A DNA stretch of 64,000 bases from Pyricularia pennisetigena (GCF_004337985.1 NC_043742.1:2962176-3026175), one strand, 5' to 3'; shown: positions 36,436-50,387, numbered from the stretch's first letter. A program made the numbers and translations. The notes: a model not told the origin generated them from the letters alone.

Positions 36436-37069
36436 TGTGAACATGGCTAGCACAGGGCTAATTATATTAGCTACCCTGCAATATTTTATAACGGCTAGCA
36501 CGGGCTAATTTTATTAGTCACCCTGCATCGAATAAATAAATAAATAACAAATAAAACGTATACGCGTTCATACACACAAAGCTTTATATATTACGTCTTT
36601 GTTCATAGTTTCAACAACAAAACAAATACGTCATATTTAATCTAGCTTAATGGTATAATGCACGTACCATAATCTATATCATATATACGTTGAAATGCGT
36701 GGGTTCGAATCCCGTTGTGGTCGCAGATTTTCTGTGCATGCATAAGCACAATGGGCCGTTAGGCTCAATAGGTCGGCAGGTCAATCACATGAATAAGGCC
36801 AAATCATGTGACGTGACCCCGCATTCCGGACATCCGGATCGAAGATCTGCACCTACGGATTCGAACACGTAATTCATAACTTAGCCTTAGATTCATCACC
36901 TTTATAACTTTCAACGATTTAACGAATCGATTGTGCAATAATAATATATTATCTCTATTACCCGTTAGCAGACGGTTATTTGCCATTTCAACGTTCCATC
37001 AGCCTTATACGTGATCCACTTTTCCCCGCGTTTAAGATTAAGTTTATTCTATTTCGTAACTTCCTTACA
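36436..37069 (+). repeat. Copia-1 5' LTR
   Basis: 634 bp, differing from the 3' LTR at roughly 18 sites. Nearly all are C/T or G/A, and where they differ the 5' copy usually has the T or A, a strand-biased pattern expected from RIP. It contains tRNA-like A-box (TAGCTTAATGG) and B-box (GGTTCGAATCC) motifs near 36645-36715. Confidence 0.9.
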
Positions 37070-37143
37070 GGTTATAAGCCCGGATTAGCTTATATTAACG
37101 AGATCGATACCGATACCAATACCATTAAATCCATCGATTATTC

Positions 37144-39009
37144 TAGTTTCAGTGCTCAAATTAGACCCCCTTGCTTCGCAGTGGGGACCGATCGCTCCAT
37201 ATACCTTTCAGCCACATGGCTTTTCGACCAATTACATTGGCCGAAAAAATCGCGCTCGTTCTAGTTTGAGGACATTTTGTCGCATTTCGCCGTTCATGGC
37301 GGTACCACCAACGATAATTTGTCGCATTTCGCCGTTTATAACGGTATTTTTAATAATATATTTAATATTACGATATCGTTTATAATTATTTTATTAATAT
37401 AAGGATAATTTGTGGTATTTTGCCGTTTGTAGCGGGTAAATGCAATATATTCGCATTATAATGGTAAAAGAAAATAGTGTACCCATAATATGCAATTAAA
37501 TATTCGTATAAAAAAATAAATAAAAATTATAAAAATATATAGTAATTTGCGTTAGATTTATTGGAGTTTGCTGAGTATTTGAATGCCGGCCGCGTTTTTA
37601 TAGCTACTGTATTTGGAAAGATATTAAAACATTAAATAAAATCTGTATTTTTTTATTATATTTAATTCTTGTTTTAAATAATAGTATGCAATAATTATTT
37701 TAATTTAATTCACAGCCTTTATACTTTAATAAACCTAATACTGCAAAATGCATGCAATTATCGATTAAAACAAAAGTTTTATTAATATTTTTATATAAAT
37801 TAACAATTTGTTAAAAAATTAAATAATTTACGCAAATATTGGTAAAATGAAAATATTTTCACTTTATATATTCTTTAATCAATTTGCTAGTAAACTTTAT
37901 ATAAGTTCTTTTTTTATAAATTTTATTCAATTAAATAAAACAAAAAATACAAAAAAAACACAAATTTAGCATTTTTTTATATAAAAACATAAGAAGGGCC
38001 GGTATTGCAAATCGGGTTTTACGTTAACGTTTATTTATATATATAGTCCACTTTTTCGAATTTTGGTTTTATTAATGTTAGAATTGGTAAAAATGTAAAA
38101 ACATTTCGATGGTAAAATATATATAAAATTGGATATACCTTACCTATCCGCATATTTAAGGGTTTATCTAAGTAGGTATACGTACAAAAATGTAATATTA
38201 TATTAAATATATATATGCCACCCCCCACGTGCAAAAACCACAAAATTCTGCTGCAAAACAAAAATAATATAAAATTAATCAAATAAAGCAAAAAAATTTA
38301 TAAAATACACATTTACCATTTGTTTTTATTAAACAATTTTCAAAACCGATATTGTAAATACGATTGGACTTGGACGTTTATCTATATACTTAATCGAATC
38401 TTTAAAGTTTTGGTTTTATTATCGTTAAAACTGGTAAAAATATAAACGAGTTTCGATTGTAAATTATATATAAAAAATATATACTTTACCTATCCGTTTA
38501 TTTAACTATTTATATAATCCGATAAAAGCACGAAAATTTCTCATAGCGATATATACATATATACGACCCTCCACGTGCAAAAAGTATAAATTTTGGTCAA
38601 AAATTAAAAATAATATTAAAAAAAATCGAAAATCGAAAAAAAAATCGAAAAAATAGTACCGCTATGAACGGATTAAGGGCGGGCTATATCCAACTTTTAA
38701 TTGGCGTACCGGGTGCAAAAAGTTTTGGATTTATGAAAAAGGTTTAACAATTCCTATTTTCAACGATATTTTCTTTTTTCGATATTGTACGTGGTTGTGG
38801 AATAATAAGGGAGTGTCGGTCGCAAAAAGGCCAAAAATACCGCCATAAACGGCGAAAATCGACAAATTGTCCTCAAACCTAAACCAAAGCGTTTTTTGGA
38901 TGGACCCACAAATACATTGCAAAACCGCAATTGAGCCACGAAATGGAGCGAAGCGAACGAAGTGGATCAATTGTGGAGCTTTGGGTTTTAGGGATAAACC
39001 CTGAGACTA
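37144..39009 (+). mobile_element. Element B: non-autonomous TAGTCTCAG-family transposon
   Basis: 1866 bp, very similar to element A over its whole length. Its ends are TAGTTTCAG...CTGAGACTA, flanked by CGATTATTC (37135-37143) and CGATTATTT (39010-39018), a 9-bp duplication with one C/T change. Unlike A, the right end keeps a short GAAATGGAGCGAAGCGAACGA-type hairpin insert (about 38940-38965) that is also present in element C. It lies between the copia-1 primer-binding site and gag, so it landed in the copia-1 leader. Confidence 0.85.
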
Positions 39010-39332
39010 CGATTATTTTTCAGCCCTATTTCGGATTAACCCGAGCCATATACCATTCGATAGCTCTATTCACGCTCTATCCAACGGTATAACTGCCGAA
39101 ACCGGAATCGCACGCGCCGTCGAGAAAACCCGACCGTTATATTGCACCATTATATACCTATTTATATACCTTAACAAACATTCGCTTATATTTTCACCGC
39201 TATTCGACCTATCGATACGAGACCTATACCATCCGAAAGCTTTTTTTAAGACCTATTTAACCGAATAACCCTTTCGACCCTAACCCCGACCGTTACCGAA
39301 ATACAATACAAACAAAAAACCCTTTATTTAAG

Positions 39333-42300
39333 ATGGTTACCTTCGACAAAATCCCAATGGTAACCCTTAAAGGTACCGAGAATTACGTTATTTGGGCTAT
39401 TCGTGCTCAAACGGCCTTGGAAGTGAAGGGATTCGCATATACCCTGGAGCAAAAGGAGGGAGTTATTATTAGCCTCGATGCTAATAATAATATGGAACCC
39501 ATTGGTATCCCCAATGGTATCCAAAATGGTAATAATACCCTTAAACCTCTGGATTATACAAACAAAAATACGCTGGTTTTAGCCTTTATAAAATCACTGT
39601 GCGATAATAAACCTTTTTTATATATAAAAGAATGCATTTTTGCGTACGAAGCCTGGAATAAATTAAAAAATATATATAATCCTGAAGGTTATACTTCGGA
39701 TTTCCTTTTATTAAAGGAGTTTTATTCGGCTGTACCAGAATCGTTTAATAATATCGAAGTTTATTTAAATAAAACAAAAAAGTTATATTCAGTTTTGAAA
39801 TTTAAAGGTTTAATTACTCAAAATAAGGTTATTATAACCTGGGTGTTAAATACTTTAAATCAAAATTGGATCTTTTCTGCACAAAATATTATCCAAAACC
39901 TACGGAACGATGATTTAAATAAATATACGGTAAATTTATTATTTGCCGATATTTTAAAGGAATTCCGTGGTGTGGATAATATTAATAAACATTATACCGT
40001 ATCGTTAAATGAATTTTTGGCCTTTAATAAGGTTAATAATAAGGTAAATTCTTTACCCATTAATAGTTATAATTATAATTATAATTATAATTATAAAAAT
40101 AATTATCCCAATAACGGGAATAAAGCTGATTATTTGAATTTGGGACATTACTGTTTTACAACGTTTGTTCCAAATTTAATTTATTCTGACTTTAACCCAC
40201 ATATTGTATTGCACTCTACTATAAAGTCCTCCAATTTTATTATAGACAGTGCAGCAACAATTTATACATGTTACAATATACAATATTTAACAGACGTTAA
40301 AAATATAAATACGACTGTTAAATGGGGTAATGCTTCCCACTTAAATATAAATGAGATGGGAACTATAAAAGTCAAGTTCAATGATACAGGTATAACAGAA
40401 ACCATAAATAACGTGTACTATGTACCAGAATTTGGGTTCAATATACTCTCTGTTGCACAACTACATAACTATATTATAACCTTTATAAACAATAAAATAA
40501 TAGTAATATATAAAGAATATAAATATAAAATAACAGAAGGTTATAAAAATAATGGGCTATATATTCTACCTACCCAAATTGTGGAAAATAATTGTATATT
40601 ACATGCGGAAGAAAAGTCGAATAATAACGATATTTCTTCCAATGCAATATATAAATTACACGTTAAATATGGGCATATAGGGTTAACACCCCTATTGCAG
40701 TTAATAAAGATAAATAAAATAAAAATATCCCAAAACGATATATATAATTATAATAAATATACGTGTGAGATTTGCTTAACTGCAAAATCCAATCGGAAAA
40801 TAAACAGGACTTCTGCAAATATTATAAATTATAATATATTAAACAGAATCCATTCCGATTTAGGTGGACCCATAAATCCACCCACGTATAATTATTATAA
40901 ATATTACATAACGTTTTTGGATAAAAAGTCACGTTATTTACGTGTTGCATTGTTAAAAACAAAGGCTGATGCCCTAGAGGCATTCAATATATATAAGAAA
41001 CAAATGGATAATAATACCGTTAATATAAATGGTAAAAGAACAATAAAAGAATTCTTTACCGATAATGGAGGCGAATATATAAGTAACCAATTTAAGATTG
41101 CGTTACAAAATAACGGTATTATACACCATTTTACGCCTGCATATATAAAAGAGCCAAATGGGTTAATAGAACGTATAAATTTAACCCTATTTAATAAGGT
41201 TAGGGCTATGTTATTTAATAGCAAAGCACCTAACTATTTATGGGGTGAGGCTTTATTAGCCGCTGTATACCTATATAATAACACCCCACATACGGCTTTA
41301 AATATGCAGACGCCAGCCAATATATTTCACAATATAAGTGAAAATAATATAAATAATAATGCAATTCACGTAAATAACTATATACAACCTTGGGGATATA
41401 TTATTTACTATAACGATAACCATGATAAAGAGAAGCTTGAACTTCGAAATAAAATTGGTATTTTAGTAGGTTTTACACCTAATATAAAGATATATAAAAT
41501 ATGGGACCCATATAAAAGGAAATGTCTCCTGGATAGAGATATTACCTTTATAACGGATAAATTTTATCCACATATAAAAAACGAAAATACCACTATAAAT
41601 AATAATAATGTAAACGAGGTCGAATTCTCTTTACCAGATTTCGAGGTAAATCCAGTAAATAATACAAATATAAATAAAGATAATAACGTTGATAAAAATA
41701 ACATTAATAACGTTAATAACGCGAATAACGTTAATAATGCTAATAAAAACAACGTTGTTACCAATAACAATAATCCCCAAGCAGCTAACAATTCGTCTAT
41801 AAAAATAAACATAAAAAATAAACCCCCAATAAATTCTGCAGAATATAAAATATATAATGACGTTCTATTTACGATACGTGATATTAATAAATCGTTAAAA
41901 TTTAATTTTAACGAAGATAATTACGTATTAATAATAAATTCGCTAATAGAACCGAATACCTATAAACAAGCCATGGAAAGCCAAGATTGGGAAAATTGGC
42001 TGCAGGCTTGCAAAGACGAAAATAATAGCTTAACAGAATCCAATACCTTTACTATAACGGATTTACCTCCAAATAAAATAGCTATAACTGGGCGCTGGGT
42101 TTTTAAGAAAAAACCCTTGAATAATATAAATAATATTCGTTTTATTACGGATATTAATAAACGGTATCGTTATAAAGCCAGATGGGTAGTACAGGGATTC
42201 CACCAAATTATGGGTGTTGATTACCTGGATACCTTTTTTACAATTTGTAGAACAGAAACCTGGCATATACTTATAATGCTAGCATTACATAAAGGGTGGT

Positions 42301-43721
42301 ACGTTATTTAATATGACGTTAAAAACGCGTTTTTACACGCAGATATCGATACCGAAATATATATAAAGTTACCTACAGGGCTATATACAGATAATAAGTA
42401 TATAAATAAAGTGGGTAAATTAAATAAAGCCCTGTATGGTTTAAAACAAGCGCCTAGACTTTGGTATAAATACCTTACCAAAACGCTGATAAAGTTAGGT
42501 TTTACTGTTTTCCCATACGACGAAGGCGTATATATAAACCAAGATAATAATAGCCAATTTTTTGGCATTATTATGGTTTGCCACGTCGACGATATTTTGG
42601 CATTTAATGCTGATTTATCGTTATTGGATATTTTTTATAAAGAATTATCCAAATATATAAAAATAGAATGTATGGGACCTGTGTCCAATTTTTTGGGTAA
42701 CAGGATAACGATAAATAAAAACAATAAAACCGCTTTTATTAGCCAGGAAGATTATACCAATAAAATATTGAATAAATTCAATATTATAAATAACGAAAAA
42801 CCTTTTACCATTCCGGGGGTACCAGGTTTAAAATTCGATATAAATAAACATAAAGCTACAAAAGAGGAAATCAAAGATTTCCAACAGAAAGTAGGCTCAT
42901 TACTATATTTAGCAATAAAAAGCCGCCCAGATATAACATATTGCACGTGCCTAGCCGCCAGGTTTATGGCTAATCCTGGGGCTGAACATTTCAAGATTCT
43001 TGAAAATGTTTTTAAATATCTGCTAAAAAATCCCACTTTTGGCCGACAATATAACGTTAATAATATATCCCAACATAACGTTAACAATAACGGATCCAAT
43101 AAAAATAACGTTAACGAAAAGTTAATAAATAATATAAATAATATAAATAATATAAACCTGCAGGATAAAAGCCAAAATAACGATAATATATTATTTATTA
43201 AGGGATATACAGACTTTGATTGGGCTAACGACCTAAATCAAAGACGTTCCACTACTGGATATATATTTAGCCTGTCCAACAGTTATAATATAAATAACGA
43301 TAACAATATAATAAGTTGGACTTCTCAACTTCAGAAAACGGTAGCTTTATCGTCGACTGAAGCTGAGTATATGGCTTTACGGGACGCCGTTAAAGAAGCC
43401 ATATATTTAAATAATATGCTAAATTATATAAATAATAATTTAAAGTTGGGTTTTAACATTAAAACCCCTTTAATTTTAGTGGATAATACGTTTACCATAA
43501 AGTTCGCGGAAAACCCGGAATTTTATAAAAGATCTAAACATATCGATATAATATATTATTTTAGCCGCGAAGCTATAAATAATAATTTAGTTGAGTTGAA
43601 ATATATACCAACTAAATTAAATATAGCTGATTTTTTAACGAAATCAATACCCGGACCTTTGCATAAGGATCTATTGTCCTATCCAAATGTCAATAACGGT
43701 GCAGAATATAACGATGAATAA
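39333..43721 (+). pseudogene. Copia-1 gag-pol polyprotein with one internal stop
   Basis: The frame is open from 39333 to 42308, has a TAA at 42309-42311, and continues in frame to 43721, about 1460 codons. Domains in order: gag/UBN2-like capsid (residues 1-230); protease D-S-A-A near 305; GAG-pre-integrase H...H and C-E-I-C near 445-480; integrase catalytic Asp, T-D-N-G-G-E and E residues at about 510, 575 and 610; reverse transcriptase with C-H-V-D-D near 1083; RNase H with T-D-F-D-W and S-S-T-E-A-E-Y. The stop lies in the RT between V-I and Y-D-V-K-N-A-F and is explained by CAA to TAA. Asn codons are very frequent, with N-rich linkers. His in place of Tyr in Y-V-D-D is not explained by RIP and is probably ancestral. 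The element is otherwise well preserved. Confidence 0.92.
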
Positions 43722-43791
43722 ATAAATAAATAAAACGTATCCACTCGATAATTTGTTTATTATTTTATATAATAAATAAATTACGGGGGTA

Positions 43792-44425
43792 TGTGAACAT
43801 GGCTAGCACAGGGCTAATTATATTAGCTACCCTGCATTATTTTATAACGGCTAGCACGGGCTAATTTTATTAGTCACCCTGCATCGAATAAATAAATAAA
43901 TAACAAATAAAACGTATACGCGTTCATACACACAAAGCTTTATATATTACGTCTTTGTTCATAGTTTCAACAACAAAACAAATACGTCATATTTAATCTA
44001 GCTTAGTGGTATAATGCACGTACCATAATCTATATCATATATACGTTGAAATGCGTGGGTTCGAATCCCGTTGTGGTCGCAGATTTTCTGTGCATGCATA
44101 AGCACAATGGGCCGTTAGGCTCAATAGGTCGGCAGGTCAGTCACATGAATAAGGCCAAATCATGTGACGTGACCCCGCATTCCGGACATCCGGATCGAAG
44201 ATCTGCACCTACGGATTCGAACACGTAATTCATAACTTAGCCTTAGATTCATCACCTTTATAACCTTCAACGATTCAACGAATCGATTGTACAACAACAA
44301 TATATTATCTCTATTACCCGCTAGCAGACGGTTATCTGCCATTTCAACGTTCCATCAGCCTTATACGTGATCCACTTTTCCCCGCGTTCAAGATTAAGCT
44401 TATTCTATCTCGTAACCTCCTCACA
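43792..44425 (+). repeat. Copia-1 3' LTR
   Basis: 634 bp, starting TGTGAACATGG directly after a purine tract and ending CTCACA before the duplicated GGGTA. It retains the better A-box (TAGCTTAGTGG, about 44000-44010) and B-box (GGTTCGAATCC, about 44058-44068) copies, separated by an unusually long spacer that can form an ACGTA/TACGT stem. Confidence 0.9.
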
Positions 44426-44430
44426 GGGTA

Positions 44431-44937
44431 CAAGGTTAATACAGATTTTTAAAACTGGTTTACAAAAAAAGTGTTAATTTTAGCATTTCGAATCTTTACA
44501 ACCACGGCCAAAACGGACTAACGGAACGGTCCATAAGGGTTATTCTGGATAAATTTCGGTTTACCATTATAACGGCGGATTTACCATTATATTTATAATA
44601 TTATTTACTATTTACCGTAGATAATTTAATTAACCGTACAGCGGTAATTAATAGGGATTTAACACCTTACAAGGAATTTTATTCCGAATTCCAACCTGGA
44701 ATACCGCACAAACCCAATTTAGGGCATTTTGGGGTTATTAATACTGTATACCAGGTTATTATACCGTTGGAAAAACGCCAAAAATTTAATAAATTGGCTC
44801 CCCGCTCCGAAAAGGTGAAACCTTTAACCCATTTATTAAATTTTACAGCGTTGGTTTACGCACCCGCTAAACGGGCCGTATATAAGACCTTTACCGTAAA
44901 AATTATAAAGGGTATAACCGCTGAAAATTTGGCTATT
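44431..44937 (+). pseudogene. Copia-2 integrase, resumed after copia-1
   Basis: The frame cut at 36435 resumes after the second GGGTA: N-H-G-Q-N-G-L-T-E-R is the Glu-containing end of the Copia integrase catalytic core, followed by a D-L-I-N-R-T-A-V and L-A-P-R-S-E-K region typical of the domain that follows. Two in-frame stops remain. The sequence is interrupted near 44937 by the Gypsy LTR. Confidence 0.75.
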
Positions 44938-45179
44938 TGTTATGGATTCGTGCTTAAGGCACGTATCACGCAATAAGATACAAAAGCGGGTCAGGGATAA
45001 TATATAAAGGGAAGGATATTACCACGACCCGGATACACACCTTTTCCTCCCTTTTTCACCCAACGTTAATAATAATACCAACAAAAATATTTAACGGTCC
45101 CAAGGCCGTTGGTATACCCTATAATATTTACTAACGCTCGAATTTAAATACGAAAATAGCTAACCCAAGGCCAGGCCCG

Positions 45180-46095
45180 GGAGGGGAAATTTACGATTTT
45201 TACCAAAACCTGGTCGCGAATATCGCGATATTGGAAAAGCGTATCGTTTAAATGCAATTACATTTTTTAAACGTAAGCGAAATTGCGCAAAAATAACGTT
45301 TTAAAAGGAAATTTTCACGTAACCCCCCATTATACGACGGCGCACCGGCTGCGTTTACAATTTGGAAATCAATTATTTCGTATAAATTGATACGCGACGC
45401 GGAATTTATCGGGAACCAGCGCGATTAATTCGAATACGTATAATTTAATTTTACTATAATAATATAAAATATCGTCCGTTCCTTTTACGAAATAAGGGGT
45501 ACGGGAGGGGGGTACAAATACGAGGATTTTATCGAATATTTTGGACGTACGTACGACGATTTTTATAAAAAAGCCCAAATTTTCGCCGAATTAAAAATAT
45601 ACCGAATGCAATACGGCGAATCGTTCGTATATTTCCTTATTAAATTCGAACGCTTCCTTATTACGGCCGGGGGTTTCGAATGGTTAAACGAAATACGGGC
45701 CAATTATTTGCGTTTCCGGGTCGTTAACCGGATAAAGGAAGCGTCGGTAAAAAAAGGTATTATTTCCAATTTTTACCACGGATTTATTATTATATACCGT
45801 TATATCGCCCAAAATTTGGAGGTTATCGATTTGGACAAACGTTTTAACCAAAAACGGAACGCCCCCCTTCCAAATTCCTTATAAATAAAATTAAAAAATA
45901 TAAAAATAATAAACGTATTAACGATAGGGATTGGCCGCGGCCGTTATAACGTTGGTAAAAAACGAGGAGGGCGTCGATTGGACGGAAATAAAGGGAAAAA
46001 TCGGGCTTTATAAATATCCGTTTAAAAATTCCAACGACGCCGTAAAATAAAAGTTTACTTCCGTTGCGGGTCCGCCTCCTATTACGCCCAAAATT
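45180..46095 (+). pseudogene. Gypsy gag
   Basis: The open piece 45606-45884 includes the segment Y-G-E-S-F-V-Y-F-L-I-K-F-E-R-F, a well-known pattern of fungal Gypsy capsids. Upstream a P-P-L-Y-D-G-A-P-A segment starts the capsid domain. The last codons before 46095 read F-R-C-G-S-A-S-Y-Y-A-Q-N, a zinc knuckle in which one Cys and the His have each become Tyr, both by C/T or G/A changes. Element C splits the gene here; the frame resumes after 59928. Confidence 0.75.
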
Positions 46096-46895
46096 TAGTC
46101 TCAGGGCTCATCCCTGAAGCCCAAAGCTCCACAATTGATCCACTCCGTTCGCTTCGCTCCATTTCGTGGCTCAATTGCGGCTTTGCAATGTACCTGTGGG
46201 TCCATCCAAAGAACGCTTTGGTTCAGGTCTGAGGACAATTTGTCGATTTTCGCCGTTTATAGCGGTATTTTTGGCCTTTTTGCGACCGATACTCCCTTAT
46301 TATTGCACAACCACGCAAAATATCGAAAAAAGAAAATATCGTTAAAAATAGGAATTGGTAGGCCTTTTTCATTAATTCAAAATTTTTTGCACCCGGTACG
46401 CCAATTAAAAATTGGATATAACCCGCCCTTTATCCGTTTATGGCGGTATCCCTATTATTAACCCAAAAATACCATCGATACCCATTTCGCATTTTAACAA
46501 TAACGATTATAATCCGTTAAAATTTATATGTAAAAGATTGTAAAAGCGAAAGGAATTTTTATATATAAATTTTAATCCAAATATCGCAAAAATATTTATT
46601 TTATAATCCGTATAAGGTAAATTTTATTTAATATATTATACGTCCACCTATAAACACTATCGATACCCATTTCGCATTTCACCAATAACGATTATAATCC
46701 GTTAAAATTTATATAGGGAGAATCGCAAAAGCGAAAGGAATTTTTACATATAAATTCTAATATAAATAACGCAAAACCACTAATTTTACAATCCGCATAA
46801 AATATATATTATATAATACGTTATATATCCACCCATTAAAAAAAACCATTATTTCCGCAAATTTTTATATATTCGTATTAAATTATATATATATA

Positions 46896-48961
46896 ATGTC
46901 CGGAAATACGCCCATATATATTTCGTTTTCCCACCAAATCGACGCAATTTTTCGCGGTCCCAATCCCGCACACGCGGCGGTAAATACCTTTTCCGACGTA
47001 CATATCCTCCCGAAATTATACGCTAAAACCAAAACTTTTGGTAATTTAAACTTATAATATAAACTCGTTTTTTCAGCTGCTATATGGTTTTTAAATTTCC
47101 ACAAACCCCCTAATACTCCTGCACGAATCCCATACTATAACCAAATGCAATATATATACCGGGTTTTATATAATATAAAAAATGTTATTTTACTGGTAAA
47201 AACCGGGTACGGGAAAAATATAATATTGTAAATTACCTCGGTAATTCGCAATAACACCATTATTATCCAAATAATCCTATTAAACAAATTAGGGTAAAAA
47301 CAGTTACGTAATATATAACGTTATCCCGCCGCGAACCCCAAATTAATCGACCAATCCATTTTAAACGTAAATATAAATATGCGGTTTTTATTACCAAAAT
47401 TAATTTTATTTAGCATAACCCTTTTTGGAACCCGTAAACCGTTTGTAAATACACGCACATTTTTTTAAACCCGGAATAAACCACCAATTACCGATTTTTT
47501 AAATTTTTTTAAAACCCCATATTCCACCAACGTATCGTTTTATTTACTATTAATAAATTTTACATAATTTTACAGTGGAAAGATTTTAGGGAATCGTTTT
47601 TTATACTGCGTTTGGTCCGGGCAATTATACCAGCAAACGTATTTATATTCGGGTGTACCGCAACCTTTATAGCAAAAGCTAAAACTTACGTCCTCGACCA
47701 ATTGTATTATAAAAAAATAATGCGTTTCGTTTAAACGCCTTTCGACCGACCCGAAATTACGATTATAATATAATATGTGGAACGCAAAACCCTTATTAAC
47801 GATTACCGGCGCCTTCTATTCCTAATAGGGAATACCATATTATTATCCGCCACCCGTATTCCTAAAATTATTATATATATGGACGCCAAAAACCGCATTA
47901 TTTAAACACGCCAATTTTTAATAAAAAACCTCGTATTTAGGAAATTTATTAAACGAAACGCAACCGATATAATTATCCGGTACGATGCATTTATACCTAA
48001 AATCGATAAAATTAAAATTTACGCAAAATTTTCCAAACCGGATTTTAAAATTCGCATTATATTTTCCATTTTATTTTTGGGTATAGGTATGGATATACCT
48101 AATATGGAATGTATAGTATAATACGGCGCGTTAATATTAAACGACCCCGTAAACCTGTGGTAAAAATTCGGACGAACCGCACGCGGGCCTAACCGTAAAA
48201 AAACCGTATATTTTTTTGCGTTTTATTAGTATTTCGATACGCAGGGGTCCATCGCTAAATACAAACCAACCAGGCCAAAATTATTAACCAAATTAACCAA
48301 ATAACCCGTAATATTACGAAAAAACGCTAAAAATTTACAAATTACCCATTTAAATTTTTTAACGTATTTATAAACGCGGTTATTCCTTATTAACCTTCCA
48401 CGTATTATTAAATTTAATTTAAACGATAATAACCGGGTAAAAACGTCGGAATTACCACAAACCGGTTTTTTAGGTATATTTAAATTACGCGTTCCGCCCC
48501 ATTGGACGCAATAGGAAATAATAAATAGGAAAAAATTAAAAAAGGAAACGCCAAATATACAAACCTTCGCCAACGTTAAATATTTTCGACAAATTATATT
48601 GGATTTTATATAGGAAACGAATCCATTTTTTACAATAAACCAATTTAAAAACTGTTGCAACGCCTGCGTCCACCAAATTGGAATTTTACCCGCATTACCC
48701 CCTAAAAAACAACCAATTAAAATACCTAGGAAAAATTCCAAAAAAAGTTATATATTTAAACAATTGGATAAATGGGGTACCCATTTTATAATAACTATTT
48801 TTTACCCAAACCCGCGGCGGTTATACGACTTACCATCCCAGTTAATATTACCCAAACCAGTAATTTTTAATATCGTTAAAAAATTCGTTTATTCCTATAA
48901 CCGGGAATGGACGAAAAACGATTTACTGGAAAATATTCCAAATTTACAATTAATTAAATAG
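46896..48961 (+). pseudogene. RecQ-like superfamily 2 helicase (element C)
   Basis: From an ATG at 46896 one main frame, with about a dozen stops and probably one shift or intron near 47600, reads as a helicase. T-G-Y-G-K near 47202 is the Walker A site. A S-A-T block and a G-x-G-M-D-I-P-N-M-E motif near 48080-48110 and then L-W-x-K-F-G-R-T-A-R-G-P (48150-48190, motif VI) match the RecQ-like helicases common in fungal mobile and subtelomeric DNA. A long C-terminal region to 48961 is unassigned. Many stops stand where Gln is expected, such as the x in motif VI. Function in the transposon is unknown. Confidence 0.75.
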
Positions 48962-50387
48962 TTTAAATAATATAATAATTATTTCGTTGTTTAACTCCCA
49001 ATAATATACGAAAATAGGATACGAAATCACGCCTCCTATTTGCACAAATAACAAAAAAAAAGGCGGCGGAATTAAAACACGGTAACATTTTAGGAAACGA
49101 TGGATATAATTAACAATTATTCGGGAAAATAAACTAATAAACGCCGACGAACGAATTAAACCGTATTATAACCATAAATTAAAATGCTAGTTAGCGTTAA
49201 CGGTTATAAAAATATCCAATATAAAAACGTTTATAAATTTATAACCCAAAAGCTAAAAGGCGATTAAAATTAAATCCTAATTAAATTAAACAACGTACCC
49301 TGGATTATAAAAGGGTCGAACGATAAAAAAAGCGACGCCGAATTGGATTAACCAGGGGGGGAGGATTAAATAACGCAAAGCATATAATTGTTAAATACCA
49401 AAATCCCCAATTAACGGCTTAAATAAAACGACCAAATGCTGGATAATAACAATTATCACGTAAATTAAAAATTTGGATTATATATAAACTAGTACGGCGT
49501 AACGGCGCCCCGATTAAAAATAAAAGGGTTCGATATTGCGAATTATAATAATTATTACGGCTAAACTCCGGAAATTTTAACGTTTCCATTTTAATTTTAT
49601 TTTATCAGCAGAAAACCCCATACGTAAACCCAATTATAAATACCTTTTTTTTATTTTTATTAGTTTTTTTTTTTCTTTTACAATAAAAACCTCTTTTCCG
49701 GCCGCCAAATTCTTTTTATAACGATTGATAAAAAATTATAACGATTAAACCAACGTTCAATTTTTAACCAATAAACGTAATAATTATTATAATCGCAAAA
49801 TTGCCTTAGCAAATACTGCAAACATATTCGTTAGGAAACCTAATTAAAACATTTTTAATTGGATAAAGTTATTTATATTTTACCCACCCAAACAGGTATT
49901 AACCCAATCGTAACGAGGGTAAATTATAATTAACGCCCCTATATTGCAAGGGTACCCCCCACCCGGTTAAATTCGGGGTAAACTAACTAATTTTATTGTA
50001 ATAATAATTATAATAATTGCTTTAATTCGCCAAAAACCGTAACAATTATTATAATTACGTTCCTTTATCACCATAATTCCCAAAAAACGCCAAAAAGGCA
50101 AAACCTCCGCCCAAACCACCACCAAATTTACGTTGGGACACATACCCAATAATATTAAATTATTTGCCCACCTAATAACCATACCATAAAAAGGAGCGCG
50201 GATAAAAAAAATAAACCAATACCTTAAAAATTTGGAAAATTACGACGCGGATATTGCAATTGTTTTAAAATTAAATTTTGCTCGGTTGGACCGTTTTACA
50301 TTACAGGGTTATTTAAATATAACCGGAATCCCCCTAAATTTTCCCTTTATTTTTAATAATAATAATAACAATTAAAATAATGCTAAT

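Larger units (their letters stand above)
36436..44425 (+). mobile_element. Copia-1: nearly intact Copia LTR retrotransposon
   Basis: Two 634-bp LTRs (36436-37069 and 43792-44425) begin TGTGAACATGG and end (C/T)T(C/T)ACA; GGGTA is duplicated at 36431-36435 and 44426-44430. The primer-binding site GGTTATAAGCCCGG follows the 5' LTR and fits a half-tRNA initiator-Met primer. A purine-rich ACGGGGGTA precedes the 3' LTR. Element B sits in the leader. Without B the element is about 6.1 kb. One long pol frame has a single internal stop. It lies inside the integrase of copia-2. Confidence 0.93.
31083..44937 (+). mobile_element. Copia-2: degraded Copia retrotransposon, split by insertions
   Basis: The probable 5' LTR (31083-31182, TGTTAAG...CAACA) is followed by GGTTATGAGCCTGG (31183-31196), complementary to the anticodon region of initiator tRNA-Met, the half-tRNA primer used by many Copia elements. 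The gag begins at 33809 and pol runs to about 36435. Copia-1 interrupts the integrase there with GGGTA duplicated, and the same frame resumes at 44431 and stops at the Gypsy insertion near 44937. Element A interrupts the leader at 31433. The frame has many TAA/TAG stops at former Gln codons. The 3' part should lie beyond the Gypsy element, outside the window. Confidence 0.75.

Noticed and set aside
36640..36720. Functional tRNA gene in the copia-1 LTR
   Set aside because: A and B boxes are present, but the acceptor stem does not pair and both LTR copies are identical in layout, so it is LTR sequence, not a tRNA gene.
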